64,000 nucleotides of DNA, taken from Tetragonia tetragonoides (Eukaryota; Streptophyta; Magnoliopsida; Caryophyllales; Aizoaceae). The stretch spans positions 8,959,501-9,023,500 of the forward strand of contig CM076153.1 in the NCBI GenBank assembly GCA_038025085.1. The letters run 5' to 3'. This document shows positions 10,277-23,867 of the stretch, piece by piece. Made by a program: the position numbers and the translations under genes. The notes beneath the pieces are model-generated. The model had not been told where the DNA came from, ran no database searches, and saw only the letters and a program-made list of their open reading frames with translations. The stretch's first letter is position 1. Each line of letters opens with the position of its first letter.

Positions 10277-12262
10277 TAAGTCCTATCTCTCTCTCGCTGT
10301 CTCTCTCCTATTCTTTCTCTATTGAATTTCGGAAGTTCTTGCGTTATTTGCGATATTCATCATACCTTTTTTGGTGTAGCTGACCGTTGGTGCTACTTTC
10401 TTTTTTCCCTCTCTTTTTCAGAATTCTCAAATTTTCGCATGGAGAATGAATTTTTTTTAATTTATATAATTTATACTTTTGTTGGAAGGATTGATGAATT
10501 TCGGTATTTGTTTCTTTTTGATGAAATGTTGATTATGTTTTTTTCGATTTTGTTAAAATACGTGAGGGTTACTGTTTAATTTGGCTAATTGTTGAGCGAT
10601 TTAGGGTTTAGAGGGTTAAAGTGTCATTTAGTTGCTACTAATTTTATTTATGTATCGGCTAATCTTCTTTGCTTCAATCTTCGTGCTGTTTGATTATATA
10701 ATTGTTCTAACATGTAATATATGAAATTGCTGGTTATTGTGTTTATTATAATGTGAAATCAGTTGTGTAATTAATGTCCGACACTAGTGTCTTTCAATGG
10801 CTAAAAAACAATTGATCCAATCTCTGTATGTTATTCAATGTTTTCTGATTTAGATCACCATTATTGATTTCACTTGTTTCTCCATGTTTACATGTCAGAA
10901 AAAGTCAATGCCCATTTGTTTTTTACCTTTACCTTTTATTTTTTCTTCATTTTATTGTTTATATTCAGAATCATTTGGGTATCTGTTCATTGTGTTGAGA
11001 AGTGAACTGCAGCAGTGGAATCATTTTTAATGTTAAGAAACCTATACATCAGCAAGGATTCTGCCATTTTTGTTGGGTAGATAAATAAGAACACTTACAA
11101 GTAAAATGTGCCGCTTGGTCGTAAGCTGTTTTTTTGCACGTATGCATCGAAAATGGTTATATAGAAGAGTGCTACTAGACTTCTGGAGTTCTAGTGTAGA
11201 ATTCATTGGCTGAAATTTCATTCCTGATTGGAAGTTTGTTGTTGAAGTACAGTATTAGGTGTGGGTTTTACAATTGTAAGTATTCTTTCTTCTATTTGTA
11301 TGGTGACTCCAAATTCAACATTATAGATTGATACTCTCCAGTGTTGCAATAACTTAGTGTGCCTGATATTCATCCTTAGATTGTCTCGAGTGAACTTGCA
11401 TAGAGGAGGATTTGTGTGTGATATTTGTAGAAGTGTTTTCATTGCTAATAGTTTCTTTCATCAATACATGCGATGTATCTTCGTCCAGTTGCAATTGCGT
11501 TTGTTGTTCTAATATATTTTGTGGCTTCCACTAGCTGAAGTATGATCCATTTCTGACTGTCTCTTATCTGTTGTATTTAAATGCCCCTCTTGTCCAGGTT
11601 TAATTTTTGTGCGTGCTTCTCCGTCTATTGAAAATCTCAGCAGGTGCTGGATCATGAAGAATTCTGCTAATATCTGTTTTAATTACTAGTATGTTGTTAG
11701 CCAAAAGCATGCTAATGCTAAAAGAGGAAGAGAGTCATCTTTAGTTATTGGCAAAGATAATTTTCTAGACAAGTTATAAGAGGAAATAGTGAAAAGGGGA
11801 AATCACAGTAAGCAAGCAAGAGAATAAATCAGTAGGATGGATTAAATGGAAGGGAACAGAACAGGGGTTGTAGGGAACTTTTTAGAGTAGGAATCTCGTA
11901 ATTCATACACATAGGAAGACTCTAGAAAAACTGTTATGAGATCAGCCATGGACTTTAGAGATACTTTGTGTCTGTAGTTGTGTTTGCTTGTGATATTCTG
12001 ATATGAGTAGTTTACGAGCAATGGCTCATAGCGATTAGCGACTTGGGTCCAACATGTTTGGTCCAACTTATTTGCTAAGTTTGCTTTTGTGTATTTTAAG
12101 TTTCTGTGAAATTTCTGTGTACAAGCCATGACAATCATGTTTGTCTTTGTTCAGGTACACTGAATTGGCTATTTTCGGGTTTTGACAGAGAAAAATCAAC
12201 TTGAGGGTGCTCTTAGGAGCTTTTATGACCTGTAGAGAGATATTTTAGTTAATAGTCTTCAG

Positions 12263-15200
12263 ATGAAAAAGCTATTCTTTTTCAGATCTTCAACGGATAA
12301 GCAAGTGTGTGTGGAGCACTCAACAAAAAGTAGACTGAGTGATCAAGGAAAGAAGGATGAGTATGCGTCTGAAAACCAAACCTTAGACCATAATCCTATT
12401 CTTAGAAGGAGCCATTCATTCTCGTCTGCAGCTTTTCTTGGTAATGCAACAAGTCATAGAAATCCTTCTTGTTTAAGTGAGCAGAGTAGCTCTCCTTCCA
12501 GTAGTAGCAGCGGTAGAGCTCAACGACAAAATAACCCATCTCGGTAAGCCAATTCTTTTATCTGTATAAGTTTTCCATATCGTTTCATTTCCTTATGACT
12601 GCATTGTTGACATACACATGGGCCATGGTTACTGACCTCCTGGTCCCCTCCCCTCTTTTTTCTAGCCATTCTAGGCATCGCACACTCACTCCGGAGAGGC
12701 ATGTGAAGACGAAGCGAGTACAAGAAATTGCTTTTCAGGGTGACCATGGGGTCCACAAGCCTGTTCCCTCTCAGTCTTGCCGAGGTTACCATGATTCCTC
12801 TGGAAATTCTTCACTTAGCTCTGGTAATATGTCTAATGAGGTTCTAGACCTTTACATCGATGGAGAGCAGCAGAATGAAAGAAGAAGGCACATGAGCAGA
12901 ATTTCTCGGAAAAATCATACAGCAAGTGGTGGTGATAAGAAGCCACCGAGAATTCATTCTACAGCGCCTGCTTCCCCAACTGGTAGTATGAAAGGCAAAC
13001 CTAGATCTCATTCATTTAGAGGAGCTAGAGGGTCACAACTTCACTTCTCATCAAGAGATTGGGTGGACTCTGGATGTGAACGCGAATCCCCTCAGGATTT
13101 GGCAAAGCATGTTGCTGAAAAACTTTGTCAGACTCACATTTCTCCAAGAACAAATTCAAAGGACTATGATTCTGATGTTCCAATTACAATTGAAGATGTT
13201 TACAATGGGTCACTGAAAAAGAGTGCAGCCTCCAAGTCAAATGTAGCTCATCACATAGGTTGTCCATCAGAGGGAGCTAGTTCATTGAATGATGGATATC
13301 AGCCTGGAGATTACCTAGGTTTTGAGGACATCATTGATTCTAGTTTCAGTGCTGATTCTGAAGATGGGTTTGATGTAGAGTTGAAATCTAAATTTAAGAA
13401 CGCACAGGAAAGGTTCTTGTTTCTTTCTGAAGAGCTTGAACAGGAGTCATTTCTACGAGATATTGAGTTCAATGTGCAGGCTTTGGTCCAGAGAATTAAA
13501 CACTTAACTGAAGAGAAGGTAAGTTTGGCACTCGAGGTTTCTGCTGTTTTGGATAGTCAAATTGCTGATAGGACTTCTATAAAACAACAACTTAGAGCAG
13601 CAAGGTTAGACTTGGATTCACAGACCAGAAAATTACAGAAGGAAAAGGATGAGATGCAATCAGCACTAGAGGAGGAGTTAGACAGGAGGTCGAGTGACTG
13701 GTCGTTGAAGGTGGAGAAATACCAGATAGAAGAGCAGAGACTCCGTGAACGGGTGAGGGAGCTTGCGGAGCAGAATGTATCCCTTCAAAGGGAAGTGTCT
13801 TCTTTCCGCGAAACAGAAATTGAGAGGAGAAACACAATTAGCTTTTCTGAGAAACAAATTAAGGATTTGACTTCAATTCTCGAGTCTGCTCAAAGGGAGA
13901 ACCAAGATCTTCGCCAAAGTATCTATGAGTTACAAGATAAATACAAGGCAGCGGAAGAAAATAGGGATCACTTGCAGAATAGTTACGGAGATAAAGAGGA
14001 TGAGTGCAAGGACTTGCATGCATGTGTCACTAGGTTACTAAGAACCTGCAGTGAACAAGAGAAGACAATTGATGGACTGAGAGGGGAACTTGTTGAGTCA
14101 GTCCAGAAAAAGCAATCGGTTGAGAATTCTGATAAGCATGTGCAGAAGCTACAAATGGAGCAGATAAGGTTGACAGGAGTTGAGCAGGCTTTGAGAAAAG
14201 AGGTTCAATCTTACAGACTTGAAGCTGATTCTCTTCGACATGAGAATATCAACCTGCTGAATCGCCTTAAAAGCTGTGGGAAAGAGGGTGGTTCGTTAAC
14301 ATTCAAGCTAGACCAAGAATTATGGACTCGTCTTCAATGCTTGCAAAAGAATGGTTTATCCTTGCTCAATGACAGCACTCATCTCTGTTCAAAGTTATTG
14401 GAATCCGTCAAAAGAGTTCGGCAAATTGTAGGAAATAAAGATGGTCTGGAAGCGAAAATAAGCTGTTTTGATGCACAGTTTATCATTGATACGGAAGTGA
14501 AAGTTCAAGGTTTCAGGCGGGGGACTGAAAGTTTGATGAGAAGTTTGCATAATGTTGCCCGCATACTGGATGAGAAGTCTGCCCTGGTGACTTCAGAATC
14601 TCAGACACAGTGCATGGACAATTCTGGTGCATTACAGAATGGATGGAATTTGCAGGTAATTCATTTCAATTCAGAATGGCAACCAATTGTAGAATGGAAT
14701 TAATGAATGATGGCTCTTTCATTATGATTTTATATTGCCATAATTTAAGATGAGACATCTCTCTTGCACAGGATCTGACCAAATCTGAGCTCAAAGCTGA
14801 AACGCTATTGACAAGTTTATTACGGGAGAAACTATATGCCAAAGACCAAGAAGTTGAACAACTACAATCTGAATTGGCTGCTGCCACAAGGGGTAACGAT
14901 ATTCTTAGATGTGAAATCCAAAATGCTCTCGACTCTCTCTCATGTGTCACTCACAAGATGAAGGAACTCGAACTTCAGGTAGTGTATGATAACCTTCATC
15001 ATATAAGATCTGGGTTTTCAATGCTTCCTATTAAACAGTATGAGCATTGTTATTGAGGCTAGTTATGCACTGATACATCTTCGTAAAAGCTAATTAAGAA
15101 CCCTTGATTTAAAATAATGAGTTAGACACGTTCTTCGATATTGAATACCACAACACTGTTCCATTAGTCATTGTAATTTTTTCTTTTTTTTCTTACAATT

Positions 15201-15534
15201 ACCTGTCTTTTAACAGATGATTCAGAAGGAAGAGAAGATAAATCAACTTCAGTCTAACCTTCAGGAGAGTACGAAAGAGTTGACAATTATAAAGGGAATT
15301 TTGCCAAAAGTCTCTGAAGAGAGAGATATGATGTGGCAAGAAGTGAAACACTATACTGAGAAGAATATGCTCTTGAACTCAGAGGTGAACATGTTGAAGA
15401 AGAAAGTTGATGCACTTGATGAAGATGTACTTCTTAAAGAAGGTCAGATCACAATCCTAAAAGACAGTTTGGGGAGCAAGTCTTTTGACCTCCTGGCAAG
15501 TCCTGACCGTACTCATGAATTCCTGCTCGAATGA
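12263..15534 (+). CDS. Long coiled-coil protein (Arabidopsis At2g39300/At3g55060-like)
   Basis: Exons 12263-12543, 12666-14655, 14772-14978 and 15217-15534; all junctions are GT-AG and keep phase, giving 931 residues. The start MKKLFFFRSS is the hallmark of a small plant family that databases label 'CAP-Gly domain linker'; I see no CAP-Gly domain. Residues 1 to about 330 are Ser/Arg-rich and probably disordered (RRSHSFSSA, PSSSSSGRAQ, SHSFRGARG). From about 335 to the end, heptad-rich segments dominate (EERLFLSEELEQE-like start, LEEELDRRSSDW, REVQSYRLEADSLRHEN), broken near LDQELWTRLQ. There is no membrane segment or catalytic domain. It is probably a cytoskeletal or scaffold protein, function not established. 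Family assignment comes from memory of the N-terminus and from conserved gene order; the gene structure itself is strong. Confidence 0.85.
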
Positions 15535-17154
15535 ACAATTGGTTCGGTTGCTAGCTCCTTTGCCTGGATAGGTTATTGATGTCAATACTGTTAATAGTCT
15601 TTTGCTTTGTCTCGTCGTTCTCAGATAGCAACTGAAAGTAGAATTTGCTTATCATGTATCAACCGTTGTTGATTTTTTTTTTCCGTCATATTTTTCGGGG
15701 GGATAGATTGATATAAACACCATATGATTGACTGGACAACAAATAGAAATCCAGAAGCATTTCAAAGGATTTGAATGTATGAGCAATTGAGCTTCGCTTA
15801 TACACGCCTGATGTTTGTGATTTAATTGCTGCTACATTGATACAACTGATGTGTGGAAATGAAATTGATCCACACTAGCTGTTTCCTGTGGTTTGTGTTT
15901 CTTATATCTGTTTTCACACTAATTCCTAGAATTGAAATGTCTCGACATGAAACTGATCTGAACTTTGTATTATTCACACAAGTTTGCGGCATGAGCAAAT
16001 GTTACATAGTTTAGTTGTTGAAAGTGTCTTGGCCTCTTGGGGACTTCCTTCCATGGTTCATTTCTACAGTTCTAGTTGTGTGCCTCCATGAATACATCAC
16101 GATAACAATCTTTTCAAGTTGTACGATACGCTACTCTTTTTTTTTTGGTTGTGGGGAAAAAATTACTGATTTTACAAACAATTGACGTCAATTAACTAGA
16201 CATCTTATTAGTTTCTTTTCAGTTTTCATTATGTAGTGTAACTAAAGTTGATAGAGCCGTAGTTTGGGAAGCGCAAAGGCTCGCCACCAGAGTGAGAAGG
16301 CAGCCAACTTCCCTCTTTTGCTTTCTAGTTGCAACTCCTTTAACCATTGTCAAAAATTTAAAGGAAAATTTGCGAAAAACTACCTTATTAGCAAAAATAT
16401 TTATGAGATCGTACCTTATTTAGAAAGTGTTGTCTGTAATTACATTTTACCCGTGTTTTGGTTGATGCTTTCTTAAGTTTCTAATCTCATGCTTGATGTT
16501 GTAACCATTTTACCCCTTAGTGGTTTTTTTTGTCATTTTTACACGTTTTAAAGTTAGCTGTCTAGTATCAACCTCAGAGATTTGACCAAATTAGCTACTC
16601 CTAGCTAGTTGATAATTGATATCCACTAGCCCAATATCCCTTAGCAATACTTTGGCATTATAATGTCAGCATTTACTAATCGTAGGTGGTACCCAAAAAT
16701 CAAAATAAAAAGGCAACAGAAGGAAAAGAAGCATAGGTACACTTGTGGTATATTTACATTGTAAAACCTAGATATCAAGCAACTAATCTTGAATTCATAG
16801 CACAAGCTTGCTGTTGTTGTTCTACATAAAATCCTTGGAACACATGGTAATTACACATCTAGATCATGGCGACCAATAATCGCACTAGAGCTGACGTTCA
16901 GAAGCTCATCCAACGATTACATCCAGTCAGCAACAATTTGCAAGAGCGAGGGTGACTTCTTCACGATGTAACTGAGCACGTAAGGAAGGAATACAATTAA
17001 ATTATGGGATTAGCGTGATCCAATGACGCAAGGTGTTAGCCCAGACAACTACAGGAAATTTTAGAAATCCAAATAAAGTCGATAGAGCTCACTCTGGTAT
17101 ATATTGTCAGGGCAGGTTGAATGTGGCGGCAGAAATAGGGCTCAACAGTGGAGC
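15535..17154. other. Intergenic: 3' ends of two convergent genes
   Basis: Contains the 3' UTR of the coiled-coil gene and, from the other side, that of the minus-strand amidase. A 70-codon frame at 16264-16476 shows no domain and is not called. No tRNA or bounded transposon is seen. Confidence 0.5.
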
Positions 17155-20100
17155 TCATAAAGGGGAGGATTTCCAGAAATCAAGAGGCTTTCGCTGCTGA
17201 AAGAAGAAAATGAGACATGGAATAATTTTACATTAGTAACTGCTATTGATACAATGAAAGGATGAATACGAAACATAGGTCATGGTATTATATCAAATGA
17301 CACATATCAAGCTATAACTACGTCTTTTAAATCAATTGTCCAATTTAAGATTGATGAAGACATGAAGCAATGAAGCGCATTGATAGACTCTGATCATTCA
17401 AACGGTATCTTGTACACTTTTACCTCAAGAATGATCACTGTTACGGAAAACATTGTTCCTTTCCTACCGGATTTCATATAGTAGTGGAAGATGTGACGGC
17501 TATATCAGATAAAGAGTATTGTCACTAGTGGAACACTTATGAAGCTATATCACTAGTGGAACACACTCATGAAATGCTGGCATTGTCACCCTCTTCTCCT
17601 TTTAATGAGGGTCGGGGAGGAGTTCAGAAGCAACAATAGTGTCAAAAAACCATGTAGATTGACAGACAACAAAGTTTAACTGATATTATCCAAAATCAAG
17701 CTAACACTCGATCTTAGCCAAAAGGCCAAGCAAGGTATTGACAATAGGACAACACTGCTCTTCGCTAGTCAAATGCCAATTGACTTGAATGATTACTGCA
17801 ATAACGCTAATAGCTAAGTTATTTATTACTTTTTATATTTTTATAATAAAAGATAACTGTCATTTGTTTGGTTAATTGTATCCAGAAGTTCTAGGTTAGG
17901 TCCAGCATTATCAAACTCAAAATACTCAAAAGCTAAACCTGACCTGCCCAACCCGATTGACACGTCGAAGTGACACCGAATTTGTACTCTGGGAAAGGAT
18001 TTGGCTTGTTAACCAGAGCAAAGTTTACACAAGTCATGAGTATGTACCTTGTCAATGGGCATTTTCGTTCTCACAGAATTGATAAGTGAAAAATCAATAT
18101 CTGCTACAGCAATGCCTGTTGAAAGTCTATCTGTAATAGCAAATATAAAATCTGGATGAGGGCTCAAAAGGCTGCAGCAGATAGTACAACATCCTTAACC
18201 TTTAGTATATTATCTATGCAAGTTTAGGAACGCGAATGGAGTGACAGATAGAAACTTATGGAATCGTTGCCTCCCCTAGATTCGAATGAGAGAAAAAGCT
18301 CACCGGGAAGACGAGCGACTACAGCTCCCCAGGGATCAATAATTAAAGAATCTCCATAGCTTTCTCTTTTCTCACTATGCTTTCCAGCTTGTGCTGCGGC
18401 TATCACCTGAAATGGAAAGGGTCTTGAATAATGATTCACATAACAAATGTAGACTGGATTAAAATGAACCAATGTAAGGGCTTCCAATCTTAAGTTGCTT
18501 GTTACAGAAGCTTGTAAAGAGACATGGTAGCCATTTCCTCGGAAAATATGAGACGTGTTCTATAGCCTAATGAAGCATGGTTACTTTCTGAGTTTTAACA
18601 AAAATGGCAGGAACCATGTGAGGCAGGATAGTGGTGAGTCGGTCACTGCAGGAAAACTTGAAAAAGAATTCAACAAAAGGTTCTCTATAGACAACAGTAG
18701 TACGCAAATTCAATCTGTACAATAAAACAGTGACATATCATGCCATCACAGATAAAACAGTCATGCAAATGAGAGGAGCTGTGTAGAATCAAGTACTTAC
18801 ATAACATTGAGTTTCAATGGCACGAGCACGAAGAAGTATCTCCCAGTGTGCTTGACCAGTTATCTTTGTGAATGCAGAAGGCACCAGTAGAACCTAACAA
18901 ATAACAAGAAGTAAGTAGGTTTTACAGAATTCGTAGGACTTGAGAAGTATTTTCTCATACTTGAGCTTGATGTTGAAACCGTAGAAGCTCGTACAGCTCA
19001 GGAAATCGCAAATCGTAGCAAACTGTAAGGCCCAAGCGGCCAAAGGGACTGTCTACTGCCACAACATCCTTTCCTAAACATTGAATGTGACAAAGAAAAA
19101 ATTAGAGTGCAGAATATACTAGAACATTTACTAACCGGCAATTATAAGATTTCCTTTCATAGAAAAAGCTAACTAAAGTGGCCTGTTCTTCCAACCATGA
19201 AGCCAAAATCAATAATATATTTGGGACTGGGATGTCCTATAAAATGGACATTTTGACTGCTTTAGCATAATGGTTGTCTAACATCCTAAGGGGTGAAAGC
19301 TGAAACTGATAATTCAAGCGCCATTGGGAAATCAAATGGCTCCTAAAGGCGGCTCCCACCCAGGCCGACAAAGAAATAAGATAAATGACCCTATCCCATA
19401 CATACTCTGGTGAATATTTAGTACTCCTAGAAAATACTCGTGTTCCTCTCCAACCAGATATGCCGCATGATCCAGAAAAGAAAAAAAAAAGCATTACGTC
19501 AAAATTAACTTCTTCTCCTTATCTTTCACAAGCACCATTGCATCCTGGTGCACTATTCCCCACCTTCTAAGCTTCATGACCCATTTTTCAATTCTGTGGT
19601 ATAATAAGCAATAGAAAGAAGCAAACCATGCAGAAATGAGAACTAAGAAGTGCCAAACCTGCTTCTGTGAAGCTGCTTTCTTTGTATACCATACCGCCAG
19701 GGACGTCCACATCAAACCTTCAAAACAAGGAAAGGAAAAATGGAAAGGCTTTTATAAGTTAATCTTTATCCCCCCCCCCCCAAAAAAAAAGGTTCACTGG
19801 TCAATTTCTCTTCTATTTTATCTTTTTTTTTTGGGTTGAATATCATGTTGCATGCTATTACCTGGATTATTATCTACTTTCATCTAACAGAGATACAATG
19901 CAGTTAGAAGGAGAGAAACAAAAGGAAAAAGACCTAGTCCTTGATAGCTAATGTATCTGTCGACTGTCATTTCATCCAGTGGGAATAATGTGAGATACTG
20001 ATAAGTGAATACCAAGCTACATATGTAGAGTCTCAAATGCTTTGTGCATATTCAAGCACCATAATGACCTTCTAGTGAAGGTCAAAGATACATTCACAAT

Positions 20101-22635
20101 GTTAAAGGGGGGCTTGGCCTATTTCATGGGAGCTTCAACTTCTCGGGGTATGTGCTGTCCCCTAGGGGGTGTTTTCAGCTTCTGTAATTAAAGATAAGAG
20201 GCGGATGAGGGGTTGAAGCTCTAAAGAAACTAGGCCAAACAGGCTCCATGTCCAATTGCTCTCCAAGTATTAAAAGGTTTATGCAGAATTTTTCCACTCA
20301 GCTTCCCCTAGTCCCGGTGTCCAGGTTCCAATTGCAAAAAACTTATGAGTTTATGACAGTGATTAAAATATATGGGAGAGTTTAAAGAGCTACACAAACA
20401 TACAAGTGTATCTTCTGATATTTGCTTCTGATGTTTCCAGTATCATCAACTATAACGTGTGTGTTACACAGGTGAGCATCATCAGAACCCTTTTCTTGAA
20501 ATCCTCCAAGAGACAGCCAAATTTTAGATTCCCTGCAATTCATAGAAACAGAACATTCAGAGGAAGCATAAGGCCTACTTGGTGAAGTTCACATCTGTAA
20601 GAATATCAAAAGTGCACTAAGTTGAATCCTAACATACACCATGTTTTGAAAATAAAGCACAAGGGTCACTTGATGGATTTAAGAATTTGTGAAAATATTC
20701 GTAACAGCATTATTTCTTTAGACAATCGGCATAAACTCAATGAAATCTAAGAGGGCGTGGCTAGATTGTTTGTTACCTAGCAAGGCTGCAGTATCCTTGC
20801 ATTATTGGTCCATCTAATTTTTCCGCAATGTTAATACTGTCCCCTAGCATGGAACCAACATATGAGAAGCTCTCTGGAAAGCAAAGCAGTTTTGCACCGG
20901 CAGCTGCTGCTTCCTTCAAAATTTCAAGCAGAAAATTGTCAAAATTCAACTCCATTAGTAATACAAAGAATATTTGCTGGATTTAAATTAGAACCGTAAT
21001 GGAAACCCTATCATAGACTATAGAGCAAGAGTCCAGCTTTACTTTGAACTGGCTTTCAACCACAGCTTCAATTTTACTTTCTTAAATCCTCATTTAGGTG
21101 CCTCGCTTGATACACAACATTAAACTAATGAACAAGCATTAATTGCTAACTAGTCAGCTGTCAATAGTTATGCTAGGAGCTCAGATAGCAAGTCATTCTA
21201 ATGAACAAAGGTTACTAAGATTCTTTTGGACTAATCATTCATTATGCAGCATGTTTTAACCACTGGCCATGGAACAATAGCACTCAGGTCATAGTGTTTT
21301 CATGCAAGCAGAATCTGTGGCACATTTTGGATCTTAGAAGGCTGCTTTGAACAATAAAATTTTGATTTCCAAGCACACATCCAGGGGTCATAAGACATTG
21401 CTGACCTACATTGAGGCAGAGTTGGGCGACCATTTCTCTTAATTTTGAAGAAGATAAAGCTGTATCTTTGTAATTGTCCTTTATCATGTTGGCTCAGATT
21501 GAATAGTTACACCAACAGACATGTGGAGCTGACGATTTGACAACAAATTCAGAAGGAAAAAAGACAACATATTCAATGCAGGAGCAAAACTCCACCAAGG
21601 CAGGAAGGGCTACCCCGCCCCTCCCGGGCATCTTTTAGAGTTAATACCCATAAAGTGCATACAAGGGTGTTGACATACAAGTACATAACATACATGTGGA
21701 ACACACATGTTGCTAGGTCCTCTCTTCTTACACTAAGTGAGGTATTCCCTGAGGCCCGAACGGCCGAACCCAACTAAAAGCTAGCCATACAAACTAAACT
21801 ACATCAATCCTATCTCATCTTCCTTTGTGGGGAGGACAGGTAACAATTCACCGACCAAGTAAACCCATTGCAAGTGGGTGACTTTGGAGACAATTTCTCA
21901 TTCAATTTAAATTAGATTTTGACATCCAAATACACCACTTTATTCTTCTCATGAAGCACAACACAAATCCACTTGGTCCCGCTTTATTCATAGTGTGCAT
22001 CCCATTTAGTTGTGCTCTGAAAGCCACCCAATAACCAGGTAGCAAAATCCATTATCCCAACACCAATTTCTGACAATACCCAATAATACCCACTATGGAG
22101 AAACCACTGTGGAAGGCCACAAATTGTCACAGAAAGTAAACAGGCCAATAATTTCTGATCACTTCCCATATCTTCAGAAATCTTAAGCAACCTGATATAT
22201 ATAATCTGGGTTTTCTAATAATTACTAGTATATGTCTATAGAAATTGCAATTAATCACCCCATAACAACAAATATGACAGGCAAAATCACTAAATTGACA
22301 GAACGTTGAGAAATCACAGAAGCCAAGTGATTAACAATTGCTTTCATTGATAATTATAATTGTAAGAGAAAGCAAAAATAAAAGGGAAATGAGAGAGAAA
22401 CCTTGACAAGTGTAGAGCAGGTGGCGAAATTGACGGCGAGATCGTTGATGGAGGTCATCTGAGCGACGGCGACTCGGACCGAGTTTCCGGCCATGGTTGA
22501 CTCGCCGGTGAAAGAGGCACGTGGTGGCACGTGAGCTCTGAGTCTGTAGATGTTGGTTTTGTGAGTGATGAAATTTGGTGGTGGTGTGAAGGAGCTGAAT
22601 GGGTTCTGTAAAGCCAAGTAGAGACAATTTGACAT
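17155..22635 (-). CDS. Deaminated glutathione amidase (Nit1-type nitrilase superfamily)
   Basis: Nine minus-strand exons: 22402-22635, 20777-20913, 20404-20532, 19659-19717, 18961-19073, 18801-18893, 18304-18406, 18048-18130, 17155-17196. They join in phase to 330 residues. The C-N hydrolase catalytic triad is complete: Glu92 (LCFPES), Lys164 (RSKYQKIHL) and Cys205 ([11 protein letters not shown]). The family (human NIT1, Arabidopsis At4g08790) hydrolyses deaminated glutathione, a side product of transaminases, to alpha-ketoglutarate and Cys-Gly. The first 47 residues are Ser/Thr/Arg-rich and look like an organelle transit peptide; Met48 ([13 protein letters not shown]) begins the enzyme proper, so two start sites could give organellar and cytosolic forms. 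The last exon encodes only [13 protein letters not shown]. The family name rests on motif recall; omega-amidase (Nit2) is the main alternative but fits less well. Confidence 0.9.
17703..17738 (-). pseudogene. U2 snRNA 5'-end fragment
   Basis: On the minus strand from 17738 the sequence starts ATACCTTGCTTGGCC and continues TTTTGGCTAAGATCGAGTGT. That matches the first 35 bases of U2 snRNA with about three substitutions. The following branch-point-recognition segment (GTAGTA) is replaced, although TATCAGTT reappears about 35 bases further on. No upstream sequence element (RTCCCACATCG) or TATA box is evident above 17738, so I call it a truncated, non-functional copy. It lies in the last intron of the amidase gene, same strand. 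Confidence 0.75.
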
Positions 22636-23003
22636 TTAGAATTGGATGTTTCATGTCTTGTGTCTGTGTGGATCATTTATGCCTGGGATAATTGGTTTGT
22701 AATGTAAAATGAATCTAATAACACAAACTCTAATCAGTAGGCTCAGTTTTCCTCCAGCATATTTTTTATTCAATTTAATTCACTACATTTTGGGTTCATT
22801 TCGATTTAGTTAAGTTTAGCGATGTGAGAATTTTCACTTAAAAAAATTTATTTCGGAATAATTTCTTGATTATATTTGTGTCAGTGGAAATTTTTTAATG
22901 CATAGTTACACATGAGTTCAAATGAAATAATTAAATATGTTTACTTGAATTCCGTACTTTTCAGGGGATATAATAGACACTAAATTATAAAGGCACACTA
23001 CAT
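22636..23003. other. Upstream region of the amidase gene
   Basis: AT-rich DNA between the amidase start and the MULE-type MITE; it must contain the amidase promoter. I see no confident TATA box or named motif. Confidence 0.4.
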
Positions 23004-23012
23004 GAACATTAA

Positions 23013-23858
23013 GAGTTAACACCACTTTTGAGGACTAATGTTTGGGGTAGTTTTGATTTAGAGGACTCGTATTTTATTTTTTTGATTCCAAGGACTATTG
23101 GATGGAAACCATCCAATTGTTACCTTTCCGTTAACCATAACTAATTGAATTACATTAGTTATTTTGACAATTGAAAAAAAAAATGCATTGCCAAAATCCA
23201 AGTACCCTTCCCATTTTCCTCAAAAATTCTTCCAGCCAGTACAAGCCTAGAAACTATCACCCATACATCTCTCGCGTCAATTGTTTCTCAGTTCTCCATC
23301 TTCGATGGGATTCAGACCAAAATTTTATTCCTCGGCAAAGGGGTAGCTGGTGGTGGTGGTGGTGGTGGTGGGTGGTGGTGGTGGTGGTGGGTGGTGATTC
23401 TGTTGGTGGAGGGTTTGGGTTGTTGAGATTTTCTTGGGTTATAAGTACACCCACTTGTTAAATTTGTCCATTTTTCTCAATCAAATAATTAGATTCGTGT
23501 TTTTTGTTTTCAATTTTCATGTCTTGTGCTGCTTGGGTCCCTTTATTGTTTTTTATTGAGAGACTTGGAATTAAATTGGGAGCAGAAGAAGAAGAAGGGT
23601 TGGGAGCAGAGGAAGAAGAGTGGGAATGGAGTATGGACCGTTTGGTAAGGCCTGAATTAAGGATTTCTATTTTTTGGCAAATTGTATTTTTATTCTTTTT
23701 TAGTGTCAAAGTAACTAATGTAATTCATGAGGGTTAACGGAAAAGGTAGCAATTGGATGATTTCCATCCAATAGTCCTTAAAATAAAAAAAAATGAAACA
23801 TGAGTCCTCTAAATCAAAACTACCCCAAACATTAGTCTTCAAAAGTGGTATTAACTCT
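23013..23858. mobile_element. MULE-type non-autonomous element with long inverted repeats
   Basis: Flanked by the 9-bp direct repeat GAACATTAA (23004-23012 and 23859-23867), the duplication size of Mutator-like elements. Terminal inverted repeats of about 150 bp begin GAGTTAACACCACTTTTGA on the left and, reversed, AGAGTTAATACCACTTTTGA on the right, and extend through blocks such as TTTGGGGTAGTTTTGATTTAGAGGACT and CAATTG-TACCTTT-CGTTAACC. The centre carries a GGT-repeat tract (about 23350-23397) and a GAA/GGA-rich patch. No transposase frame; the short frames inside on both strands are by-products of the repeats. Confidence 0.88.
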
Positions 23859-23867
23859 GAACATTAA

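Noticed and set aside
10134..10579. Two small plus-strand ORFs
   Set aside because: They lie in the CT-rich leader and first intron of the coiled-coil gene.
13592..13837. Antisense ORF within the coiled-coil exon
   Set aside because: Shadow of the strongly supported plus-strand exon.
23171..23737. Poly-Trp/His and Glu-rich frames
   Set aside because: Products of the GGT and GAA tracts inside the MULE-type element; no homology.
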